DNA from: Flavobacteriaceae bacterium UBA7446
GTDB lineage: Bacteria > Bacteroidota > Bacteroidia > Flavobacteriales > Flavobacteriaceae
NCBI GenBank assembly: GCA_002478685.1
Contig: DLPY01000074.1
Span: forward strand, 1,136 to 25,305
Direction of reading: 5' to 3'
DNA: 24,170 nucleotides
Below the pieces are notes generated by a model. The model did not search any database. It was not told the DNA's origin and saw only the letters and a list, made by a program, of their open reading frames with translations. Positions within the stretch are counted from its first letter, which is position 1; the number at the start of each line of letters is the position of its first letter. A program made the translations under genes and the position numbers. This document shows positions 17,006-24,170 of the stretch, in pieces.

Positions 17006-18478
17006 ATGAGTAATTATTTTAATACCCTATCCCTTCGTGAACAACTACACCAAATGGCACAATGCCGATTTATGGATGCCTCTGAATTTTCAGATGGAAC
17101 TAAAGCACTGGAAGGCAAGAAGATTGTAATTGTGGGCTGTGGCGCTCAAGGACTTAACCAAGGTTTTAACATGCGTGATTCGGGCTTAAACGTGTCTTAT
17201 GCGTTGCGTAGGGGTGCTATTGAGCAAAAGCGCGCTTCATATGTAAATGCTTCCTCAAATAATTTTCCTGTTGGCACGTATGAGGAAATGATTCCAACTG
17301 CAGATTTGGTTATCAACCTTACTCCTGATAAAAATCATACCTCAGTTGTAAATGCCGTTATGCCGCTAATGAAAAATGGCTCAACGTTGTCCTATTCACA
17401 CGGCTTTAACATCGTAGAAGAAGGAACACAAATTAGAAAAGACATCACTGTTATTATGGTTGCACCAAAAAGCCCAGGCTCTGAAGTTCGTGAGGAGTAC
17501 TTACGTGGTTTTGGTGTACCTACACTTATTGCCGTTCACGATGCCAATGACCCTGAAGGAAAAGGCTGGGTGCAAGCCAAAGCCTATTGTGTGGCTACTG
17601 GAGGTAACCGCGCAGGGGTGCTACAATCCTCCTTTATTGCCGAAGTGAAATCTGACCTTATGGGCGAGCAAACGATTTTGTGTGGTGTATTACAAACAGG
17701 TTCCATTTTATGTTTTGATAAAATGGTTGAGGAAGGAATCAATCCTGCCTATGCAGCTAAATTGATACAATACGGTTGGGAAACAATTACCGAAGCGCTT
17801 AAGCATGGAGGAATCACTAACATGATGGATCGCTTATCAAACCCTGCAAAAATAAAGGCATTTGAGTTGTCTGAAGAATTAAAAGAAATTATGCAGCCAT
17901 TATTTAACAAACACATGGATGATATTATTTCTGGACATTTTTCTAAAACCATGATGGAAGATTGGGATAATGATGATAAGAACTTACTTTCTTGGCGTGC
18001 TGCTACTGGTGAAACCGCTTTTGAAAAAACCATTCCAACAGATGACAATATTGATGAGCAAACCTATTTTGATCAAGGTGTGCTTATGGTGGCTTTTGTT
18101 AGAGCGGGAGTTGAATTGGCATTTGACACTATGGTTGCGGCTGGCATTAAAGATGCATCTGCATATTACGAGTCACTCCACGAAACACCACTTATTGCCA
18201 ATACCATTGCACGTAAAAAGTTATTCGAAATGAATCGTGTGATTTCAGATACGGCTGAGTATGGTTGCTACCTTTTTGATCATGCCTGTAAACCATTGTT
18301 GACCTCGTTCATGAAAACAGTTGATACATCTGTGATTGGTACAGCATTTGGCGCAGATAGCAATGGTGTTGATAATCAAAAACTTATTGCAGTAAATGAT
18401 CAGATTCGCAATCACCCTATCGAGCATATCGGAAAAACTCTTCGTGCCTCAATGACTGCTATGAAGCGAATTGTATAA
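17006..18478 (+). CDS. ilvC: Ketol-acid reductoisomerase (class II, long form)
   Basis: Isomerises and reduces acetolactate to 2,3-dihydroxy-isovalerate with NADPH and magnesium. At 490 residues it is the long class-II form, like the 491-residue E. coli enzyme, with a duplicated C-terminal knotted domain. The Rossmann motif is GCGAQG (44-49). R68, R76 and S78 in ALRRGAIEQKRAS match the NADPH-phosphate-binding residues of E. coli IlvC, so NADPH use is well supported. Its TAA stop is immediately followed, in the same frame, by the TTG start of ilvA. Confidence 0.96.
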   Translation: MSNYFNTLSLREQLHQMAQCRFMDASEFSDGTKALEGKKIVIVGCGAQGLNQGFNMRDSGLNVSYALRRGAIEQKRASYVNASSNNFPVGTYEEMIPTADLVINLTPDKNHTSVVNAVMPLMKNGSTLSYSHGFNIVEEGTQIRKDITVIMVAPKSPGSEVREEYLRGFGVPTLIAVHDANDPEGKGWVQAKAYCVATGGNRAGVLQSSFIAEVKSDLMGEQTILCGVLQTGSILCFDKMVEEGINPAYAAKLIQYGWETITEALKHGGITNMMDRLSNPAKIKAFELSEELKEIMQPLFNKHMDDIISGHFSKTMMEDWDNDDKNLLSWRAATGETAFEKTIPTDDNIDEQTYFDQGVLMVAFVRAGVELAFDTMVAAGIKDASAYYESLHETPLIANTIARKKLFEMNRVISDTAEYGCYLFDHACKPLLTSFMKTVDTSVIGTAFGADSNGVDNQKLIAVNDQIRNHPIEHIGKTLRASMTAMKRIV

Positions 18479-19729
18479 TTGAGACCACTACTTGACATAT
18501 CAATAATTGAAGCTGCTGCCGACCGGGTACAGGTGGCTGCAGTACCAACGCCATTTGAGGAGCATATGCGCCTTAGTGAGCTATACGAGGCTACTATTTC
18601 AGTAAAGCGCGAAGACTTGCAACCAATACGCTCGTTTAAAATTCGTGGTGCGTTTAATAAAATTTCATTGCTAAATGATGCTCAATTCGCCAACGGAGTA
18701 GTGTGCTCTAGCGCAGGAAATCATGCACAAGGGGTTGCTTATGCGTGTAAGCATCATGATATTCAAGGCACTATCTTTATGCCCACACCAACTCCCCAGC
18801 AAAAAGTGTCGCAAGTAGCGATGTTTGGTGGTGAAAATGTTACCATTAAATTGGTAGGGGACAACTATGATGATTGCTTCGATGCAGCAAAATCATTTGT
18901 TTCAAAAACAGGAAAAACATTTATACATCCTTTTGATGATGAGGATGTTATCGCTGGACAAGCAACCATGGCACTCGAAATTTTGGAACAATCCAAATCC
19001 CCTATAGACTATATTATTGTTCCTGTTGGTGGTGGTGGCTTGATTTCAGGTATCATCAATGTGTTTAAGCACAAATCTCCGCAAACCAAAATTATAGGGG
19101 TTGAACCAAAAGGTGCACCCAGTATGCACGAGTCTTTGAAACAAGGTAATCGAATTACCTTAGACTCCCTGGATGTTTTTGTGGATGGCGCAGCTGTAAA
19201 AACAATTGGTGAAATGGGTTTTGATTTTTGTTCACAGCATATGGACGATTTACTTTTGGTTGATGAAGGCGAGATTTGTCAAAACATTTTGACCATGTAT
19301 AATCAAGATGCTATTGTTGTAGAGCCTGCAGGTGCAATGTCTGTTTCAGCATTACCTCAACTTAAAGAGGAAATTAAAGGCAAAAATGTAGTTTGTCTTG
19401 TTTGTGGCGGAAATAATGATATTACACGCATGGCAGAAATCAAAGAGCGTGCATTACTTTTTAGTGAATTAAAACACTATTTCATTGTGCGCTTTCCACA
19501 ACGTGCTGGTGCCTTGAAGGAGTTTGTGCAGGATATTTTAGGACCAACAGACGATATTACCTTTTTTGAATATTCCAAAAAAAGTGCACGTGCACAAGGT
19601 CCAGCGGTGGTTGGAGTTCAGTTAAAATCCACTTCTGACTTTAAGCCATTGTTAATTCGTATGAAAGAAAAAGGTTTTTTTGGTGATTATTTAAACAATA
19701 AGCCCGATTTGTTTCAATTTTTGATATAG
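18479..19729 (+). CDS. ilvA: Threonine ammonia-lyase (threonine dehydratase)
   Basis: Deaminates threonine to 2-ketobutyrate, the committed step to isoleucine, with PLP. The 416-residue protein has the PLP lysine K54 in PIRSFKIRGAFNK, SSAGNHAQG (78-86), the phosphate-binding GGGGL (184-188), and one C-terminal ACT-like regulatory domain (from about 330, HYFIVRFPQRAGALKEFV). This matches the shorter one-domain IlvA found next to ilv genes in Bacteroidota and Bacillus, not the 514-residue E. coli form. The start is TTG directly after the ilvC stop; no in-frame ATG occurs until residue 30, which would cut into the conserved N-terminus. Confidence 0.93.
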   Translation: MRPLLDISIIEAAADRVQVAAVPTPFEEHMRLSELYEATISVKREDLQPIRSFKIRGAFNKISLLNDAQFANGVVCSSAGNHAQGVAYACKHHDIQGTIFMPTPTPQQKVSQVAMFGGENVTIKLVGDNYDDCFDAAKSFVSKTGKTFIHPFDDEDVIAGQATMALEILEQSKSPIDYIIVPVGGGGLISGIINVFKHKSPQTKIIGVEPKGAPSMHESLKQGNRITLDSLDVFVDGAAVKTIGEMGFDFCSQHMDDLLLVDEGEICQNILTMYNQDAIVVEPAGAMSVSALPQLKEEIKGKNVVCLVCGGNNDITRMAEIKERALLFSELKHYFIVRFPQRAGALKEFVQDILGPTDDITFFEYSKKSARAQGPAVVGVQLKSTSDFKPLLIRMKEKGFFGDYLNNKPDLFQFLI

Positions 19730-19755
19730 TTTTGCAATGCTATGAAAATATAAAT

Positions 19756-21339
19756 ATGAAAATACCAACTCAATATTCTATTAATTCCCCATTTCATCAC
19801 AACAGTTTTTTAATTGACGGAGAACTTACGCTTTGGGATGGTCCAACTGCTGAAGTCTATTCTTCAATTCACACACCAAGTAATCAGGGTGCACTAGCGC
19901 CTACTTTGTTGGGCTCTGTGCCTAATATGGACGAAGCACATGCATTAAAAGCGTTAGATGCAGCAACTAATGCTTTTGACAAAGGAAAAGGGGAGTGGCC
20001 AACAATGAAAGTTGCGGATCGGATAAGCTGTATGGAGCGTTTTGTTAGCCTAATTCAGAAGCAACGAGATCTGGTTGTAAAACTATTGATGTGGGAAATA
20101 GGTAAAAACTTAAAAGACTCTATAAAAGAATTTGATCGCACTGTTGACTATATCGTAGATACAATCAACGAGTATAAAAATATTGATCGTGATAGTGCGA
20201 AATTTCATAATCATGGTGGCGTATTCGCCCATATTCGCCGAGGACCAATTGGGGTTGTGCTTTGCCTAGGACCGTATAACTATCCGTTAAACGAAACATT
20301 TGCGCTGCTTATTCCAGCCATTATCATGGGTAACACAGCCATATTTAAGCCTGCAAAGCATGGCGTGTTGCTGATTGCACCACTATTAAAAGCTTTTAAA
20401 GAGAGTTTTCCTCCAGGTGTAGTGAATATTGTTTTTGGTCGCGGACGTACTATAGCCGCACCCATAATGAAGACGGGAAGAATTGATGTTTTGGCACTTA
20501 TCGGACACAGTTCATCGGCACTTTCATTACAAGATTTACATCCTAAAAAGAGTCGTCTTAGATTAGTGTTGGGGCTAGAAGCAAAAAACCCAGCTATCAT
20601 TTTACCCGATGCAGACCTTGACAAAGCTGTGGAAGAGTGTATAGCAGGAACTTTGTCATTTAATGGTCAGCGTTGTACAGCGTTAAAGATTTTATATGTT
20701 CATGAAGAGATAAAAGACGACTTCCTTTCCGAATTTACCAAAGCTGTTGATGCACTTCAATTGGGGATGCCCTGGGAAAACACCTTACTGACGCCGCTTC
20801 CTGAGCCCAACAAACCGGATTATATTCAAGAGCTTATAGATGATGCGAAGGCAAAAGGCGCAGAAGTATTAAATCCTCGTGGTGGAGAGCGTACCGAAAA
20901 TTATATTTTCCCTGCGGTTTTATATCCTGTAACTCGTGACATGCGTGTTTATGAAGAAGAACAATTTGGCCCAGTGATTCCCGTGATATCATTTACGGAC
21001 ATTGATACCCCTTTAGACGATATGGCAGCTTCTATGTATGGTCAGCAAGTAAGTTTGTTTGGAAAAGACATCGAAAAGCTTGCTCCGCTGATAGATACAC
21101 TTGCAAACCTTGTATGCCGTGTAAACCTAAACAGCTCATGCCAGCGTGGTCCAGACGTGTATCCATTTACAGGACGTAAAAATTCTGCAGTGAGTACACT
21201 TAGCGTAAGGGATGCGCTACGCTCATTCTCTATCAGAACCTTTGTAGCTACTAAGGACAACGAGAGTAATAAAGTGATTTTAAGAGAGTTGTTAGATTCA
21301 CACAAATCTAACTTTATCAGTACGGATTATATGCTGTAG
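19756..21339 (+). CDS. gapN: NADP-dependent non-phosphorylating glyceraldehyde-3-phosphate dehydrogenase (GapN-like)
   Basis: Member of the aldehyde dehydrogenase superfamily. In the GapN branch it oxidises glyceraldehyde-3-phosphate directly to 3-phosphoglycerate and yields NADPH without ATP. From the ATG at 19756 the protein has 527 residues. A TTG at 19732 would add eight residues without family support, so I rejected it. Landmarks (from this ATG) are GPYNYPLNET with Asn175, the general base E275 in LGLEAKNPAI, and the nucleophile C307 in FNGQRCTALK. It follows ilvA by 26 nt in the same direction and may be co-transcribed. The GapN assignment, against other aldehyde dehydrogenases, rests on general resemblance and is fairly but not fully certain. 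Confidence 0.82.
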   Translation: MKIPTQYSINSPFHHNSFLIDGELTLWDGPTAEVYSSIHTPSNQGALAPTLLGSVPNMDEAHALKALDAATNAFDKGKGEWPTMKVADRISCMERFVSLIQKQRDLVVKLLMWEIGKNLKDSIKEFDRTVDYIVDTINEYKNIDRDSAKFHNHGGVFAHIRRGPIGVVLCLGPYNYPLNETFALLIPAIIMGNTAIFKPAKHGVLLIAPLLKAFKESFPPGVVNIVFGRGRTIAAPIMKTGRIDVLALIGHSSSALSLQDLHPKKSRLRLVLGLEAKNPAIILPDADLDKAVEECIAGTLSFNGQRCTALKILYVHEEIKDDFLSEFTKAVDALQLGMPWENTLLTPLPEPNKPDYIQELIDDAKAKGAEVLNPRGGERTENYIFPAVLYPVTRDMRVYEEEQFGPVIPVISFTDIDTPLDDMAASMYGQQVSLFGKDIEKLAPLIDTLANLVCRVNLNSSCQRGPDVYPFTGRKNSAVSTLSVRDALRSFSIRTFVATKDNESNKVILRELLDSHKSNFISTDYML

Positions 21340-21364
21340 CTTAATTATTAAGCATCACAGGCAT
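21331..21364. terminator. Inverted repeat across the gapN/dnaN convergent junction, possible bidirectional terminator
   Basis: GCTTAAT-T-ATTAAGC (21339-21353) is a perfect 7-bp inverted repeat, flanked by the imperfect outer arms ATGCTGT (21331-21337) and ACAGGCAT (21357-21364). It covers both stop codons of the tail-to-tail genes. No run of T follows on either strand, so intrinsic termination would be weak; a role in 3'-end stability is also possible. Confidence 0.35.
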
Positions 21365-22459
21365 TACCAGCATAGTAACTTTTTCACCTTCCTCTAATCC
21401 ATCTACAGGCGTAATGATTCCAGCTCTATTTGGTAATGATAGTTCAAGCATAATTTCCTCTGAATTCAAATTACTTAACATTTCAGTTAAGAAACGTGAA
21501 TTAAAACCAATTTGCATATCATCGCCTTGGAAGGAGCATGCCAATCGTTCTTCCGCTTTATTACTGTAGTCAATATCCTCTGCCGAAATATGAAGTTCGG
21601 CTCCTGCAATACGTAAACGAATTTGGTGCGTGGTTTTGTTTGAGAAGATGCTCACACGCTTAACAGTGTTTAAAAACTGTAAACGATTAATATTCATTAC
21701 ATTAGGATTTTCCTTAGGAATTACCGCTTCATAGTTAGGGTATTTTCCGTCAATTAATCGGCAAATAAGGATAGTATCATCAAAAGAAAACTGTATGTTG
21801 CTGCTGTTGTAATCCACTTTAACTTCAGATTCGTTACCTAGCAACACAGACTTAAGCAAGTTTAACGGTTTTTTAGGCATAATAAACTCAGCCGTTTCAG
21901 GTGCTGTCAAATCTCTTCTTTCATACTTTACCAGTTTGTGCGCATCGGTAGCCACAAATGTCAATCCGCTAGAGGAAAGTTGGAAAAACACCCCACTCAT
22001 TACTGGGCGTAAATCATCATTGCCGCTAGCAAAAATAGTATTTGTGATGGCGGTTGCTAAGGTATCACCAATTACAGTTACACTCGACGCATCTACCACT
22101 TCAGCTGCTTGTGGAAACTCGTTGGCATTGGCATATGCAAGCGCATATTTTCCTTGATCTGAACTAATTTCAAGCGTGTTGTTATCTGCTTGGGAAAATG
22201 TTAATGGTTGCTCGGGAAATGTTTTTAATGTATCTAATAGCAATCGGGCGGGTATTGCAATTTTACCTTCTTGATTGGCTTCCACCCTCAAGGTTGCAGT
22301 TATGGTTGTTTCTAAATCTGTTGCTGTCAGACGTAATTGACCAGGGTGCAGCTCAAATAAAATATGATCCAGAATCGGAAGTGTATTGCTAGTGTTCAAG
22401 ACGCCACTGAGGGTCTGAAGTTGTCGTAGTAGTTGCGTACTCGATACAATAAATTTCAT
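21341..22459 (-). CDS. dnaN: DNA polymerase III sliding clamp (beta subunit)
   Basis: Ring-shaped clamp that holds the replicative polymerase on DNA. The 372-residue protein starts at ATG 22459 with MKFIVSSTQLLRQLQTLSGVLNTSNTLPIL, the usual beginning in Bacteroidota; a TTG 21 nt upstream gives a longer but unlikely product. It ends with TMLVMPVMLNN, the conserved C-terminal tail next to the partner-binding pocket. The stop lies one base from the gapN stop on the other strand. It is not beside dnaA here. Confidence 0.95.
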   Translation of the reverse strand: MKFIVSSTQLLRQLQTLSGVLNTSNTLPILDHILFELHPGQLRLTATDLETTITATLRVEANQEGKIAIPARLLLDTLKTFPEQPLTFSQADNNTLEISSDQGKYALAYANANEFPQAAEVVDASSVTVIGDTLATAITNTIFASGNDDLRPVMSGVFFQLSSSGLTFVATDAHKLVKYERRDLTAPETAEFIMPKKPLNLLKSVLLGNESEVKVDYNSSNIQFSFDDTILICRLIDGKYPNYEAVIPKENPNVMNINRLQFLNTVKRVSIFSNKTTHQIRLRIAGAELHISAEDIDYSNKAEERLACSFQGDDMQIGFNSRFLTEMLSNLNSEEIMLELSLPNRAGIITPVDGLEEGEKVTMLVMPVMLNN

Positions 22460-22477
22460 AATGAGTGAGTTTAACCA

Positions 22478-22512
22478 CAAATATATTGTTTCGGTTTGCC
22501 AACCTAAAACAA
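22478..22512 (-). promoter_or_regulatory. Candidate promoter for dnaN
   Basis: On the minus strand TATATTTG (22485-22478) matches TAnnTTTG exactly and lies 18 nt before the dnaN ATG. TTG at 22512-22510 is 24 nt upstream, just outside the usual 17-23 nt spacing. It would give dnaN its own transcript within the 65-bp gap after the DUF62 gene. Confidence 0.4.
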
Positions 22513-22524
22513 TTTTATCAACAG

Positions 22525-23349
22525 CTAAGCATCACTTATGAACGCTACGCGGATAGGATCTAAGTAGGATAACCCAAATAAGGTACTTGCGCCCCCGCCA
22601 TAATTTGGATTTCCCTTGTAAATGGCAAGTTCAAGGTGACCTTGACTGTTAAACAATGCCAATTTTTTACCATCCTCCTCTCTGCTTTCTTTTGGAAGGT
22701 CATACCGGATAACTTCGTGGTAATCGCTAAAAACCTGTTCAAAAGTATGATTTCTGGCATGTATAATAAAAGTGCGTTTATCACTGATGCGGTCGAATAA
22801 TTTTTTTGTTATGTTGGTAATTACATTCCCATACCTATCAATGTGCAGCACATGTCCTTGTATTTCTGTTTGTTGCGAATTGACAATTGGCATGTGTTGA
22901 GTGCGTTCTTTAAGGGAGTTAATAGGTATTCCGATGAAACTTAGCGTACCACCTCTGTGTAAATGTGAAATGCCTTCAATAGCCTTTTCTAATGGCGTAG
23001 TTTGAGGAAGGTTTATTTTGATGCATTGTGAAGGATTAAATTCAGGCTCTAAAAGAGATAAAAAACCATTATTGGCACAAACAAAATAATGATCATTTAG
23101 TAGTGCAATAATAAGCTCTTGCTCAGGAGTTTGATTAAAATCTACTCCAATAAAATGAATACTACCTTCTGGAAAATTACGATAAATCGACCGCACCACA
23201 TAAGCTGCTTGACCAATGTGAAATGGGTCAATCAAGTGAGTAATATCAACAATTTCAGGCGATTCCAACTGCTGATATAGTCGAGCTTTAAGTCCAGCAA
23301 CATAGGCGTCCTGCAAACCAAAATCTGTTGTTAGCGTAATAAGCGCCAT
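22525..23349 (-). CDS. SAM hydroxide adenosyltransferase (DUF62 family)
   Basis: A 274-residue protein of the family that includes bacterial fluorinase and chlorinase. The common housekeeping members hydrolyse S-adenosylmethionine to adenosine and methionine. It begins ALITLTTDFGLQDAYVAGLK with the conserved Asp9 and Asp14, has FVCANNGFLSLL (89-100), then IDRYGNVITNI (170-180) and the C-terminal NPNYGGGASTLFGL. The usual VDPGVGT-type segment near residue 70 is replaced here by GVDFNQTPEQ, so the arginine of the catalytic triad described for archaeal members is not visible. A SAM hydrolase role is therefore probable but not proven. It diverges from phoH. Confidence 0.86.
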   Translation of the reverse strand: MALITLTTDFGLQDAYVAGLKARLYQQLESPEIVDITHLIDPFHIGQAAYVVRSIYRNFPEGSIHFIGVDFNQTPEQELIIALLNDHYFVCANNGFLSLLEPEFNPSQCIKINLPQTTPLEKAIEGISHLHRGGTLSFIGIPINSLKERTQHMPIVNSQQTEIQGHVLHIDRYGNVITNITKKLFDRISDKRTFIIHARNHTFEQVFSDYHEVIRYDLPKESREEDGKKLALFNSQGHLELAIYKGNPNYGGGASTLFGLSYLDPIRVAFISDA

Positions 23350-23451
23350 GAAATAACCTTAACTTAATTTACCAAGCTAAAAATTGCTTAATTTTGAATA
23401 CAAAGTTACCAAAATTCAACGCCTTAGGGTTTATTTTTTAAAAACACAAAT
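23350..23451. promoter_or_regulatory. Divergent promoter region of the DUF62 gene and phoH
   Basis: TAATTTTG at 23389-23396 (plus, toward phoH) and TAACTTTG at 23408-23401 (minus, toward the DUF62 gene) both match the TAnnTTTG -7 consensus. Neither has a TTG at the standard distance upstream, so the promoters are tentative. Confidence 0.35.
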
Positions 23452-24170
23452 TTGAACGAAATTACAATTGAGTTAGCCGAGGTTAATCCTACGGAATTCT
23501 ACGGGGGAAAAAACAACAAAAATATTGCCCTTTTAAAAAAATACTTTCCAAAGATTAAAATTGTGGTTCGCGGAAATAAAATTACTGCCTTCGGTGAAGA
23601 GGAATTACTAGAAGTATTCGAAAAACAAGTAGATAGATTAGTAACTCACTATGGCAAATATAATGCACTTACTGATGAGGTAGTTCAGCAAATTTTGGAA
23701 AGCGACGAAGAAGACAACTTCGGTTTAGACCCAGAAGATAGCAAATTGATTTTACACGGCGTAGGTGGAAAAATCATCAAAGCACAAACGTTAAACCAAG
23801 CCAAACTTGTTGATTATATGTCCAAAAACGATATGGTTTTTGCCATTGGTCCTGCTGGAACAGGAAAGACGTATACGGGCGTTGCTTTAGCAGTTAAAGC
23901 CTTAAAAAGTAAGCAAGTAAAACGCATTATTCTGACTCGACCAGCTGTTGAAGCAGGTGAAAATTTAGGTTTTTTACCGGGTGACTTAAAAGAAAAACTC
24001 GACCCGTATATGCAACCCTTGTATGATGCGTTGCGTGATATGATCCCCAAAGAAAAACTCGATCACTACATCGAAAATGGTATTATTCAAATTGCGCCAA
24101 TGGCGTTTATGCGTGGTCGAACACTTGACAATGCCTTTGTAATTTTAGACGAAGCTCAAAATACCACACA
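23452..24170 (+). CDS. phoH: PhoH-family ATPase, partial at the right edge
   Basis: 239 complete codons are present and the frame is open at the window edge. From TTG 23452 the protein begins MNEITIELAEVNPTEFYGG, matching the usual PhoH start; no in-frame ATG lies between it and the upstream TAG at 23425. It has an N-terminal KH-like segment (KIVVRGNKITAFGEEE, 36-51), Walker A GPAGTGKT (133-140), TRPAVEAGENLGFLPGDLKEK (162-182) and Walker B FVILDEAQ (229-236). PhoH proteins are cytosolic NTPases linked to RNA metabolism, with exact role unsettled. Divergent from the DUF62 gene, which often accompanies it in Flavobacteria. Confidence 0.92.
   Translation, partial: MNEITIELAEVNPTEFYGGKNNKNIALLKKYFPKIKIVVRGNKITAFGEEELLEVFEKQVDRLVTHYGKYNALTDEVVQQILESDEEDNFGLDPEDSKLILHGVGGKIIKAQTLNQAKLVDYMSKNDMVFAIGPAGTGKTYTGVALAVKALKSKQVKRIILTRPAVEAGENLGFLPGDLKEKLDPYMQPLYDALRDMIPKEKLDHYIENGIIQIAPMAFMRGRTLDNAFVILDEAQNTT

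Noticed and set aside
1..24170. Mobile elements, CRISPR, toxin-antitoxin, defence or phage genes
   Set aside because: I looked on both strands; all sizeable frames resolve to housekeeping biosynthesis, replication or redox genes, and no spaced direct repeats or transposase motifs were seen.

Overview
The window looks like core chromosome of a Bacteroidota bacterium, most likely Flavobacteriales. This rests on: an arginine cluster in the order GNAT / argG / argC / proC / argD / carbamoyltransferase; start codons with A-rich leaders instead of clear Shine-Dalgarno sites; Bacteroidota-style TAnnTTTG -7 boxes; several TTG starts; and protein variants typical of the phylum. I see no tRNA, rRNA, insertion sequence, CRISPR array, phage gene or defence gene. 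Coding density is very high and no stretch above 300 bases lacks a gene.

Layout. Positions 1-4731 (minus strand) hold an arginine/proline operon, transcribed leftward: GNAT acetyltransferase, argG, argC, proC, argD, and the first 13 codons of an ornithine-type carbamoyltransferase that leaves the window. Its leader (about 4732-4885) carries two small ORFs, the first rich in arginine, and a long-range inverted repeat; this is the best candidate here for an undescribed regulatory element. argC carries an in-frame TAA at codon 7, just before its Rossmann motif. Positions 4958-9488 (plus) hold pabB, tilS and dsbD. A flavin reductase (minus) overlaps the end of dsbD, and yifB/comM (plus) diverges from it across a perfect 13-bp inverted repeat. 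A class-3 aldehyde dehydrogenase (minus) meets yifB tail to tail.

Positions 13097-19729 (plus) hold a complete branched-chain amino acid operon: ilvD, ilvB, ilvN, ilvC, ilvA. A GapN-like non-phosphorylating, NADP-dependent glyceraldehyde-3-phosphate dehydrogenase follows in the same direction. dnaN and a SAM hydroxide adenosyltransferase (DUF62) lie on the minus strand, and a divergent phoH runs off the right edge.

How the genes work together. The left operon makes ornithine and arginine, and proC adds the last step of proline synthesis. The ilv block converts threonine and pyruvate to isoleucine and valine precursors. GapN could supply NADPH for IlvC, but that link is inferred from position only. 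Most junctions inside operons overlap or are separated by a few bases. The three convergent junctions have at most 1 bp between stop codons, so there is little room for conventional terminators.
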